DNA from: Blastopirellula marina DSM 3645
Lineage (GTDB): Bacteria > Planctomycetota > Planctomycetia > Pirellulales > Pirellulaceae
Direction of reading: 5' to 3'
Length of the DNA: 36,676 nt
Assembly (NCBI RefSeq): GCF_000153105.1
Contig: NZ_CH672376.1
Coordinates: forward strand, 293,718-330,393
Shown here: in pieces, positions 1-7,512 of the stretch
Numbering within the stretch: position 1 is the stretch's first letter
Layout: every line of letters starts with the position of its first letter
Notes under the pieces: model-generated
What the model was told of the DNA's origin: nothing
Databases searched by the model: none
The model's input: the letters and a program-made list of their open reading frames with translations, nothing else
Position numbers and translations under genes: made by a program

Positions 1-27
1 GCCTCTGGCTAGTGTTCGCTTGGTTCG

Positions 28-56
28 AAAAGACGCAACTTCAAAGCTTGCGTTTT
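28..56 (-). terminator. Possible terminator of the DUF1549-DUF1501 operon
   Basis: On the minus strand, a 6-bp stem (ACGCAA with TTGCGT; plus-strand 33-38 and 48-53) is followed by a short T-rich run (TCTTTT). It lies about 45 bases beyond the DUF1501 stop codon. The stem is short, so this is a modest candidate. Confidence 0.4.
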
Positions 57-97
57 GGGTTACGAAGAGCGGATCGAGCGGCAAAGCGGCGTCGCTG

Positions 98-1414
98 TTA
101 GAACAGCTCCGAAATCAGCTCGCCACCTTTGACCAGCGCCAGCGGTTGGTCTTGGTCGGTGACGTATTCTTCGTGCGGGTCGAGTCCCAGGATCTGGCAG
201 AAGGTGACGAACAGGTCTTGTACGCCGACCGGGCGATCGCTGACGTGGACGCCGTCTTTGTCGGTTGCGCCGATCACCTGGCCGGTTTTGACGCCGCCGC
301 CAGAGAGACAGGTGATCCAACCGTCCGAATAATGCTCGCGGCCGCCGTCGGGTTTGAACTTCGGAGTTCGACCAAACTCGCCCATCCAGACGACCAGCGT
401 GTCTTCCAGCATGCCCCGCTGTTCGAGATCACGCAGCAAGGTCGCATAGGCCTGATCGACTTCGCTGGCGAGCAGGGGGTTTTCTTTCCAGCCGTTCTTG
501 TGCGTGTCCCAACCTTGGTCGCCGCTCGTGCCGGTGCTGAAGACCTCGATGAAACTAGCGCCATGTTCGACCAGGCGACGCGCCAGCAAGCAGCCTTGGC
601 CGAAGTTGCTGCGGGTGTACTGATCGCGCAGCTTGGCAGGCTCGTTGTCGAGACGGAAAACGTCGAGCTTAGGACTCAGCACAAAGCGGCTGGTTCGCTG
701 GTAGATCTCTTGTTTTTCATGGACGCGATTGGCGCCGCCTGTGGAGGCGAACTGTTGGTCAAATTGTGAGGACAACGCCAAGCGGCGCTGTAGTCGGGCC
801 GAGTCCACTGTCGGCAACACGTCGGCCGGCAGCTCGCCGGCGGCGTCGATTTTGAATGAGTCATAACGCGGTCCCAACACGCCGGCGTCGACATCGCGGG
901 TTTTGATCCGCGGTGCGCCAATGCGGACGAACGCCGGCAATGCGTAGCCAGGGTCCCAGCGATCACGCGCGACGACCGATCCCCACGTGGGATAGGCGAT
1001 CGACGGGTTGATCGGATAGCCGGTGCGCACTAGTTTGATCGCGCGAAAGTGATCCCGCTCGCTGCTATGCATCGACCGAATCAGCGCGATCTTGTCCATC
1101 ACCTTGGCGGTCTCCGGCATATATTCCGAGATCCGCACGCCGGGCAAGTTGGTCGCGATGTCGGTGGAGGGACCTTGGTTCTTCGAGCCGATCTTGGGAT
1201 TGAACGTTTCAAACTGGCTCGGGCCGCCGTCCATCCATAGCAAGATCATCGACTTGCCGCGCTTGCGCAGTTCGTCGGCCTGGGCGATCATCATGTCGCG
1301 CCACGAGAGCGCGACCGCTGTGCCTGCGGCGCCGGCGCAAAGTTGCTTTAAGAAACCACGGCGATGCGAGACGCCGTCTCGGCCGGCGCGCAAATTCCAA
1401 AACGGCTGAATCAT
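98..1414 (-). CDS. DUF1501 family protein, Tat-exported
   Basis: About 438 residues. The N-terminus carries a twin-arginine type signal (HRRGFLKQLCAG, then a hydrophobic run), so export in folded form is likely. The body matches the DUF1501 family, which is related to the alkaline phosphatase/sulfatase superfamily: ILLWMDGGPSQFETFNPK near the start, a central DTHKNGW segment, and VVWMGEFGRTPK with GREHYSDGW toward the C-terminus. Family members are very abundant in planctomycetes and have no firmly established substrate. I start at ATG 1414; an in-frame TTG lies two codons upstream. The gene follows the DUF1549/DUF1553 gene by 14 bases, the standard arrangement of this pair, which implies co-transcription and a joint function, perhaps in handling complex polysaccharides (inference). 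Full length. Confidence 0.93.
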   Translation of the reverse strand: MIQPFWNLRAGRDGVSHRRGFLKQLCAGAAGTAVALSWRDMMIAQADELRKRGKSMILLWMDGGPSQFETFNPKIGSKNQGPSTDIATNLPGVRISEYMPETAKVMDKIALIRSMHSSERDHFRAIKLVRTGYPINPSIAYPTWGSVVARDRWDPGYALPAFVRIGAPRIKTRDVDAGVLGPRYDSFKIDAAGELPADVLPTVDSARLQRRLALSSQFDQQFASTGGANRVHEKQEIYQRTSRFVLSPKLDVFRLDNEPAKLRDQYTRSNFGQGCLLARRLVEHGASFIEVFSTGTSGDQGWDTHKNGWKENPLLASEVDQAYATLLRDLEQRGMLEDTLVVWMGEFGRTPKFKPDGGREHYSDGWITCLSGGGVKTGQVIGATDKDGVHVSDRPVGVQDLFVTFCQILGLDPHEEYVTDQDQPLALVKGGELISELF

Positions 1415-1428
1415 GAGCAAGCTCTCAC

Positions 1429-3552
1429 TTAGCGGCGAGTGGTGAACTCGGCCGAGTTAATCAGGCTCCAAAGCAAATCTTCGAACGCCGCGCGGCGATC
1501 GTCGACTTGCTTCAAGTAGTCGCGAGAAATCTGCACGTCTTTGTCGCTCGGGCGACGTCCCAGCACGTTGACAAACAGTTTTTCAATCGCCACCGCGTCA
1601 TCTGGGTTGTCGGCCAAGATCTTCGCTAGTTTGGTTCGTGCGCCTTCATCGGCGGCGATTTGCGCTTGCAGTTGGCGATTGTTCATCATGAACATCGCTT
1701 GCTGCATCGTTTGCGGGCGAAACTGATCGCCGAGCGACGGGTCATAACCAAACGCGTCGCGGACTAGATCTTGCGTGCTTTTGGGAGGAGGCGGAAAGCG
1801 TTCGTCGCCGGTCGGCTTCTTTTGCTCTCCCTTGAGGTTCGGCAGATCAATCGCCGCGGCGAGCGAAGCGAAGATCTCGTCGCTGCGCAGCTTCTCGGGC
1901 GAGGAAGCTTCCAGCGGACCGTGATGCTCATCGGTCTTGGGCAGTTGGCGTTGATAGGCCTGGCTGTTAAGGATCAACCGCAACAGCGCTTTGGAATCGT
2001 ACCGGTTAGCGACAAAATGCTCGGCGACCGCATTGTGCACTTCCGGCAGCGTGGGGTAACCGGCCAGGTCGGTGATCTCATCGACCGGATCGCAGAAAGG
2101 GCGATCCATCAGACGATCCCACATCCGATTGACGTACGCTTTGGCGAACAGCTTATTCTCGGGCGAAACGACCCACTTGGCCAATTGAGCGCGGCGCTCT
2201 AGGTCGGGCGTATCTTGCGCGAGCGGCTCTCCATCAAAGACGGCCGGCAACATGATCTGCTTCGTTTCCGGCATCTTGTGTTCGCCTTTGGGCTTGCTCT
2301 TGACGACAATCTGCGTGCTGTCGTTCCAGGGCAATTCGGCTTTGGTGCGAACAAAGAAGGCGGCCATCTGATGGAATCGCTCTTGCGGAATGTCAACGAA
2401 CGGATGATCGTGACACTCGGCGCATTGAATTTGGGCGCCCAGGAAGATGCGGGTCGACTCGCCGGCCAGGCGCGAGACGTCGGCCTGGTGATAGCCGACA
2501 TAAAACGCGGCCGGGTTGTCAGCGACTTTGCCGACGCCAGTCAGCATTTGATAGCTGACCTGATCCCAGCCGACGCCGTTGTTGAGTTGCTCGGCGAGCC
2601 AATGTTTCGGCGTGTCGTACGAGAGAAAGGTGAGCTCGGGCGACGGAGTGCGATAGCTAAAGACGTCGCTCCAGTAATTCGCCCAGTTGGCGCCATACTC
2701 TTCAGACGCCAACAGCCGATCGATCAGCTTGGCGCGTTTGTTGGACGCAGGATCTTCCAGAAATGTTTTCCATTCTTGCTCGGTCGGAACGCGCCCGATC
2801 GCGTCTAAGGTGACGCGGCGCAGGAACGATTCGTCATCGACCAGCGGAGTCGGATTGTCGACCGCCGCGACCGATTCGATCAGCTCGTCCAGCTCACGCG
2901 GGGTGAGCGTCTGCAGCCCAGTAGTTTCGATACGTTCAAACGGCGGCGCGGTTGCGAGTTCTTCGGCTTGCTGCTGTGCTTTTTTGTCGCCGGGGTCGAC
3001 CGTCTTCGCTTCAAACTTTTTCAGCTTCGGCAGATCCTTGATCGCGACTAGCAAGACGGCGTCGGCGATGATGATGCCGTGAGGGTCGTCGTTGGTGATT
3101 TTGACGACCGCTTTTTCGTCGGCCGGAAAGTGAAACTTGCCGAGCGATTGGAACGACGCCGGGCCCTGAGGACCGGGGCGTTGATTTAAACGTTGGCGCG
3201 ATTCGCCGTTTTGGTGCTGGATGATGATCGGCGCTTGCTGGGCCCGATTCGAGCCGCCGTTGTACGCCAGAAAAACTTCGTACTCACCGGCTTCCGGCAC
3301 GACGGTGGCGAAGGTCAACGACTTTGGCGCGTTGCTGTCCGCCATCTTCGACGTGCCGCTATGGAGATAGCCGGCGCCGACATAGGGAGCGGTATGGGTC
3401 GAGTCGTGCCAAGGACCTTCCTTATGTGCCGCCGAATCGTCGAGCAAGATGCCCGGCAATTTGGAAACGTCCAACACATCAGCAGCTTGCGTTAGTTGCG
3501 GCCCGGCGAAGCAGGCCGCCAACAGCACGAGTGCGAGTCGACGGTGCGCCAT
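1429..3552 (-). CDS. DUF1549/DUF1553 protein with N-terminal golvesin-like domain and CxxCH motif
   Basis: 707 residues with a signal peptide (MAHRRLALVLLAACFAGPQLTQA). Residues about 33-170 form a beta-rich domain (PYVGAGY, YEVFLAYNGGSNRA, RLNQRPGP, IIIADAVLLV) resembling golvesin C-terminal/carbohydrate-binding-like modules. It is followed by DUF1549 (about 205-420) and DUF1553 (about 440-700; AYVNRMWDRLMDRPF, LLWSLINSAEF). C377-A-E-C380-H381 is a CxxCH sequence of the kind that can bind haem c, as in other planctomycete DUF1549 proteins. It probably acts in the periplasm with the DUF1501 partner downstream. The ATG is preceded by an AGGTGA ribosome binding site about 6 bases away. The biochemical role is unknown; the domain assignments are firm, haem binding is not shown. 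Confidence 0.93.
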   Translation of the reverse strand: MAHRRLALVLLAACFAGPQLTQAADVLDVSKLPGILLDDSAAHKEGPWHDSTHTAPYVGAGYLHSGTSKMADSNAPKSLTFATVVPEAGEYEVFLAYNGGSNRAQQAPIIIQHQNGESRQRLNQRPGPQGPASFQSLGKFHFPADEKAVVKITNDDPHGIIIADAVLLVAIKDLPKLKKFEAKTVDPGDKKAQQQAEELATAPPFERIETTGLQTLTPRELDELIESVAAVDNPTPLVDDESFLRRVTLDAIGRVPTEQEWKTFLEDPASNKRAKLIDRLLASEEYGANWANYWSDVFSYRTPSPELTFLSYDTPKHWLAEQLNNGVGWDQVSYQMLTGVGKVADNPAAFYVGYHQADVSRLAGESTRIFLGAQIQCAECHDHPFVDIPQERFHQMAAFFVRTKAELPWNDSTQIVVKSKPKGEHKMPETKQIMLPAVFDGEPLAQDTPDLERRAQLAKWVVSPENKLFAKAYVNRMWDRLMDRPFCDPVDEITDLAGYPTLPEVHNAVAEHFVANRYDSKALLRLILNSQAYQRQLPKTDEHHGPLEASSPEKLRSDEIFASLAAAIDLPNLKGEQKKPTGDERFPPPPKSTQDLVRDAFGYDPSLGDQFRPQTMQQAMFMMNNRQLQAQIAADEGARTKLAKILADNPDDAVAIEKLFVNVLGRRPSDKDVQISRDYLKQVDDRRAAFEDLLWSLINSAEFTTRR

Positions 3553-3825
3553 GTCGAATCACCTAAGGTAGGAATGGTGCGGCGAGCGGAAGGCGAGACT
3601 CTCCGGAGGAGAGCGAAACCGAATTTACCCAATGGAGAGGGCCGGGTCAACAAAAACCTAGGTTTTGTGAGATTTTGCGTAACATCAACGCTGCGTAGGG
3701 GAGGAGAGTTTCTCTTTGCGCGCTATGCAGCGGGCGGCGATATTTGCGTCGCGCTTTCGCTTTAGCTACGATAAACACGCAAATCGCCCACTCATTTCCT
3801 TATCGCCCCCCTCTGGATTCGCCCC
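3553..3825. promoter_or_regulatory. Divergent promoter region with two inverted repeats
   Basis: This 273-base gap separates the divergently transcribed DUF1549 gene and SMP-30 gene, so it should hold both promoters. It contains a perfect 14-bp palindrome AAAACCTAGGTTTT at 3653-3666. It also contains a long imperfect inverted repeat: GGCGATATTTGCGT at 3736-3749 and ACGCAAATCGCC at 3777-3788, 12 matching pairs with a 2-base bulge. The first could be an operator. The second could be an operator pair or an RNA hairpin ahead of the SMP-30 gene. No promoter boxes are called. Confidence 0.4.
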
Positions 3826-4830
3826 ATGTCGATCACACGTTTTGCTGTTGCCCTGCTAGGAATGCTAGCCCCAATTCTTTCGCCGGCAGCGGCGGAAACG
3901 CCCAAGTCGATCGGCAAGATTGAACGGCTTGATCCGGCGATCGACCAGTTGATACCGGCCGACGCGGTGATCGAGGTCTTGGCCGACGGCTTTGATTGGA
4001 GCGAAGGGCCGGTCTGGGTTCCGCAAGGCGAGTATCTGCTGTTTAGCGATATTCCTCCCAATCGGATGATGAAGTGGAAAGCGGGGGAAGGCGCGAGCAT
4101 CTTCATGGAGCCGAGCGGCTATACCGGCAAGACGCCGTTTACCGGCAAAGAGCCTGGCACGAACGGTCTGATGCTGGACGCCGACGGTAATCTGATCGCG
4201 TGCTGCCACGGCGATCGCAACCTGGTCAAGTTTGTCGACGGCAAGCGAGTGGTCTTGGCCGACAAGTATGATGGGAAGCGTTTCAACAGCCCGAACGATC
4301 TGACGATCCACAGCAGCGGCGACATCTACTTTACCGATCCGCCGTATGGACTGCCGAAAAACTTTGACGATCCGACGCGTGAGCAAGAATGGTGCGGCGT
4401 CTATCGCTTGAAAAAAGATGGCCAGGTCGAGCTGGTCACCAGCAAGCAGACGCGCCCCAACGGCATCGCGCTGTCGCCGGATGAAAAAACGTTGTACGTC
4501 GCCCAAAGCGATCCGGCGGCGGCGACCATCACGCAGTATCCGGTCAACGCCGATGGCAGCGTGGGTGAAGGGAAGATCTTCTTTGACGCGACCAACCTGG
4601 TTGGCGAAAAGCCGGGCCTGCCGGACGGAATGGCGATTGACGCAGCCGGCAACATCTGGGCGACCAGCCCCGGCGGCGTCTACATCTTTACGCCGGAAGG
4701 CAAGCAGCTTGGTCTGCTAAGCACCGGCGAAAAGACGGCCAACTGCACCTTTGGCGACGATGGTTATTTGTATCTCACTGCGGATATGTACTTGTGTCGT
4801 GTGAAGACGAAGACGAGCGGGGTGAAGTAG
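3826..4830 (+). CDS. SMP-30/gluconolactonase/LRE-like protein, secreted
   Basis: 334 residues with a signal peptide (MSITRFAVALLGMLAPILSPAAA). The rest is a six-bladed SMP-30 type beta-propeller. The segments that carry the metal ligands in this family are all visible: FDWSEGPVWVPQGEYLLFSD (Glu), FNSPNDLTIHSSGDIYFTDP (Asn), TRPNGIALSPDEKTLYVAQS (Asn) and LPDGMAIDAAGNIWATSPGG (Asp). Such enzymes hydrolyse sugar lactones or related esters using a divalent metal; the exact substrate cannot be read here. Export suggests a periplasmic role in sugar oxidation. It stands alone, 43 bases ahead of the potassium channel gene. Confidence 0.9.
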   Translation: MSITRFAVALLGMLAPILSPAAAETPKSIGKIERLDPAIDQLIPADAVIEVLADGFDWSEGPVWVPQGEYLLFSDIPPNRMMKWKAGEGASIFMEPSGYTGKTPFTGKEPGTNGLMLDADGNLIACCHGDRNLVKFVDGKRVVLADKYDGKRFNSPNDLTIHSSGDIYFTDPPYGLPKNFDDPTREQEWCGVYRLKKDGQVELVTSKQTRPNGIALSPDEKTLYVAQSDPAAATITQYPVNADGSVGEGKIFFDATNLVGEKPGLPDGMAIDAAGNIWATSPGGVYIFTPEGKQLGLLSTGEKTANCTFGDDGYLYLTADMYLCRVKTKTSGVK

Positions 4831-4873
4831 GAAAAGCGGAAAGCGGGAAGGCCTGTCTTACAAGGATCATGAC

Positions 4874-5623
4874 GTGAAGCCTTCTTCTTTATCGAATTCG
4901 CTCCGAGCGCTGGTCCTAGGGATTCAGGTTCTGATCGTGCTGTCGCTCATCGCTTTTTCGATCGAAACGCTGCCCGATCTTTCACCTGGAATGGTGCGAG
5001 CGCTTTACTTTTTTGAGGTCGTATCGGTCGTCATTTTTTCTGTGGAGTACCTTGCCCGCCTTTGGGTCGCACCCCATCGCTGGAAGTTCGTGTTCAGTTT
5101 TTTTGGAATTGTAGATCTGCTGGCGATCCTTCCTTTCTTTCTTTCCCTGGGAGTCGATCTACGGTCGATTCGTGTCGTTCGCTTGTTACGACTTGTCCGG
5201 ATATTAAAACTGGCTCGCTATAACAAAGCGATACAACGCTTTCACTACGCAGTATTGATTGCTAGAGAAGAAATATTGCTCTTTCTTTCGGCAGCGGCGA
5301 TCCTGCTCTATTTGGGCGCTGTTGGCATTTACTATTGTGAATGTGACGCGCAACCGGAAGCATTTGGCTCGGTCTTTCATTGTCTCTGGTGGTCGCTCGT
5401 GACATTGACGACTGTTGGCTACGGCGACGTCTATCCGATTACCGTCGGCGGGCGAATTTTTACCGCCGCTTTGTTGTTGGTCGGACTAGGAATCGTCGCA
5501 GTGCCCACCGGCATAATTTCCTCCGCGCTGGTGAGAGCTCGAGAGCTGGAAGAACAGCAAGCAAAGCTGGCCCTGGGGAATCGCGAACTGCTTTCGGTTG
5601 ATGTGGCGCCGGTTGAGGATTAG
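4874..5623 (+). CDS. Voltage-gated-type potassium channel (6-TM, ion transport domain)
   Basis: 249 residues beginning at GTG 4874, with AAGGA just upstream. Hydrophobic segments fit S1-S6. S4 is arginine-rich (RSIRVVRLLRLVRILKLARY, about residues 96-116), the hallmark of a voltage sensor. The selectivity filter T180-V-G-Y-G-D185 follows a pore helix (FGSVFHCLWWSLVTLT), and S6 ends in a charged, helical tail (RARELEEQQAKLALGNREL), possibly a short coiled coil for tetramerisation. It would form a tetrameric inner-membrane K+ channel. No RCK/TrkA regulatory domain is attached. Full length for a minimal bacterial Kv-like channel. Confidence 0.93.
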   Translation: MKPSSLSNSLRALVLGIQVLIVLSLIAFSIETLPDLSPGMVRALYFFEVVSVVIFSVEYLARLWVAPHRWKFVFSFFGIVDLLAILPFFLSLGVDLRSIRVVRLLRLVRILKLARYNKAIQRFHYAVLIAREEILLFLSAAAILLYLGAVGIYYCECDAQPEAFGSVFHCLWWSLVTLTTVGYGDVYPITVGGRIFTAALLLVGLGIVAVPTGIISSALVRARELEEQQAKLALGNRELLSVDVAPVED

Positions 5624-5775
5624 GTCGCTGTAGCCGCCGCTTGGAACTCACCGCCGCAAGCCCTCACCAAATTCGCATTTCCACTTGGCGATCGCTAAAA
5701 TAATGTTTCTCTAGGTGGATACCATAAAGCTGCTTGTCACGAGTCAAATAGGTCGCCTGCTTTTGTAGGGCGTGG

Positions 5776-6144
5776 ATGATGAGCGATTCGAAACTCACGG
5801 ATGATGAGATCCTCGCGTTGATCGGTACGCCGTCGACGATTCTGTTTGGCAAAGCGCCTCCTGGGCCGGAAGAGCGACGGCGGGAAAAGTTTTATGAGCG
5901 CGTCGCCGAGTGTTTGGGGCATCGCGTCGAGTTGGCCCATTTGCGCGAAGAATTTGAGTCGCCTGACGCTTCGGAAGACTTTCTCGCGGCGCTCGATGAA
6001 TTTATCGCCAGAGCGAGCGACGCGCACGAGTGCTGGACGTTCTGTTCGCCCCAGGCCGCTTGGCGGAGTCTGGCCGAGTACGGCGGCTATGCGTTGGTCA
6101 TCGAGGGACGCGTGACGGACGTTTTGATTACCATACGGAATTGA
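5776..6144 (+). CDS. Small uncharacterised protein
   Basis: 122 residues (121 if the second of two adjacent ATGs is used), soluble, acidic N-terminal half and no signal peptide. The N-terminus (SKLTDDEILALIGTPSTILF) is followed by a charged helical stretch (PEERRREKFYERVAECLGHR) and a C-terminal segment ending GYALVIEGRVTDVLITIRN. That tail looks like the beta-hairpin end of a small globular domain. I do not recognise the family. It sits upstream of a TPR and a SUKH gene on the same strand, so an immunity-type role is possible from context only. Base composition and ORF structure support real coding. Confidence 0.6.
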   Translation: MMSDSKLTDDEILALIGTPSTILFGKAPPGPEERRREKFYERVAECLGHRVELAHLREEFESPDASEDFLAALDEFIARASDAHECWTFCSPQAAWRSLAEYGGYALVIEGRVTDVLITIRN

Positions 6145-6263
6145 ATCGCTCGTTGGAGGGGGATTTCCGCTGCGGCGACGTGGGCAAAGTGGGCGGTTAC
6201 GTGTTACAATTGCCAGCGAAATCAAACCCCCTTCTGACGTTTAACCGACGGCCCGACTTCGAC

Positions 6264-6710
6264 ATGTCTGAACTGGACGACGCTCTCTACGAACAAGTCA
6301 CCGAGCAGAGCCAAGCGGGGAACGTGTTGTTTGACGCCGGCGATCTGGACGCGGCGAACGAGAAATTTGACGCTGCCTGGGAGTTGCTGCCGGAACCGAA
6401 AACTCAATGGGAAGCGGCGCTCTGGCTGCTAGCGGCGAAGGCCGACGTTCATTTTGCCCGCCAGCAGTACGCCGAAGCGGCCGCGGTGCTAACGCGCGCG
6501 GCGATGTGCCCTGACGGGCTGGGGAACCCGCTTCTCCATTTGCGGATGGGGCAAGCTCAGTTTGAGCTGGGCGATAAGTCCCGGGCCGGCAACGAGTTTA
6601 CGATGGCGTACATGGCCGCTGGCGCCGATATATTTGAAGACGAGGACCCCAAGTACCTCGATTACCTGAAAACGATCTTGCAACCGCCGGTCGGACAAGA
6701 CACGCTGTAA
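6264..6710 (+). CDS. Tetratricopeptide-repeat protein of an immunity-like family
   Basis: About 148 residues starting at ATG 6264; the reading frame is open further upstream but loses TPR character there. Helical repeats are visible: QAGNVLFDAGDLDAANEKFD, then WEAALWLLAAKADVHFARQQYAEAAAVL, then LLHLRMGQAQFELGDKSRAG, then FTMAYMAAGADIFEDEDPKY. The order LPEPKTQWEA ... GLGNPLLHLRMGQAQFELG ... ADIFEDEDPKYLDYLK is, from memory, typical of small cytoplasmic TPR proteins found beside polymorphic/Rhs/WapA-type toxins as immunity or accessory proteins. No toxin is present here. It lies 40 bases upstream of a SUKH gene and is probably co-transcribed with it. TPR assignment is good; immunity function is inference. 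Confidence 0.8.
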   Translation: MSELDDALYEQVTEQSQAGNVLFDAGDLDAANEKFDAAWELLPEPKTQWEAALWLLAAKADVHFARQQYAEAAAVLTRAAMCPDGLGNPLLHLRMGQAQFELGDKSRAGNEFTMAYMAAGADIFEDEDPKYLDYLKTILQPPVGQDTL

Positions 6711-6750
6711 TTTTTAACGAACCCTTAGAAGGACGATTTTTCTACTAGCC

Positions 6751-7281
6751 ATGAACATTCAATCATGGGGCTCTGCGGTCAAACGACTTTTAGCCGAGCT
6801 GCAAGAAATTGACTTTGGAACCCCCCTGGGCGAAAACGTCCTTCCCGATCCGCAGCCGACCGAAGAGGTGCAAAAGCACATCGACCGGGTGGGGCTGCAA
6901 GATGGGACGCGACTGGCCGAATTCTATTCGTATTGCGACGGCGTCAGTTGGCCCGATGTCCATGTCGGCTACTATGTTTCGCCGATTGATCGCATCGCCG
7001 ACGTACGCGAAGGGGACCCGACCGAACTGGTCGGCGGACCCAACGAAGGCCCCGTGCAGTTGATCGGCAGCGATGGGAGCGGACGCTTGTTTGTGATGCG
7101 CAAGCAAGAGCAAGACGTGCTGATCCTGCCGCCAGGCGAAATTGTCGACGGCAAGTACGACGACGCCGACGGACGCTCGGTTTGGGTTGCGATCGACCTG
7201 AAGACCTTTCTGCAATTGCTGCATGACGATTTAAAAGCGGTCGTGCTCGACACGCCGGAACATAGTTTTCTGGGAAGCTAG
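6751..7281 (+). CDS. SUKH (SMI1/KNR4-like) domain protein
   Basis: 176 residues, soluble, no signal peptide. The pattern LAEFYSYCDGVSWPDVHVGYYV, followed by a polar loop, PVQLIGSDGSGRLFVMRK and VWVAIDLKTFLQLLHDDL, matches the SUKH/SMI1-KNR4 fold. In bacteria many members of this fold are immunity proteins against secreted nuclease or deaminase toxins. The neighbouring TPR gene supports an immunity cassette, but there is no toxin gene within this window, so it may be an orphan immunity gene or a housekeeping member. There is an AGAAGGA sequence upstream, but about 17 bases from the ATG, which is far for a ribosome binding site. Confidence 0.7.
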   Translation: MNIQSWGSAVKRLLAELQEIDFGTPLGENVLPDPQPTEEVQKHIDRVGLQDGTRLAEFYSYCDGVSWPDVHVGYYVSPIDRIADVREGDPTELVGGPNEGPVQLIGSDGSGRLFVMRKQEQDVLILPPGEIVDGKYDDADGRSVWVAIDLKTFLQLLHDDLKAVVLDTPEHSFLGS

Positions 7282-7512
7282 CAACGTCTCTTCCCCAACC
7301 TGTGGGAAGGGGGCGCGGAACGCGGCCAGGCACGGCGAAACCTCGGGAATGATACGGTAGGAATCGCCCGCCGGTGATCGACCAGCAAGCGGGTCGGTTG
7401 CGGCTTTGTTGCAGGTTCGTGCAGAAATGTTTTGCGTTGGCCAGCGGTTCGGCGATATCATGAGACATCACAAGTCCCATGATTTCGCTAGACTTTTGCC
7501 TGTCGACTGCTC

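Noticed and set aside
5664-5852. 62-codon minus-strand frame between the channel and the small unknown gene
   Set aside because: It overlaps the start of the plus-strand gene at 5776 and has no recognisable motif; the evidence is too weak to report it.
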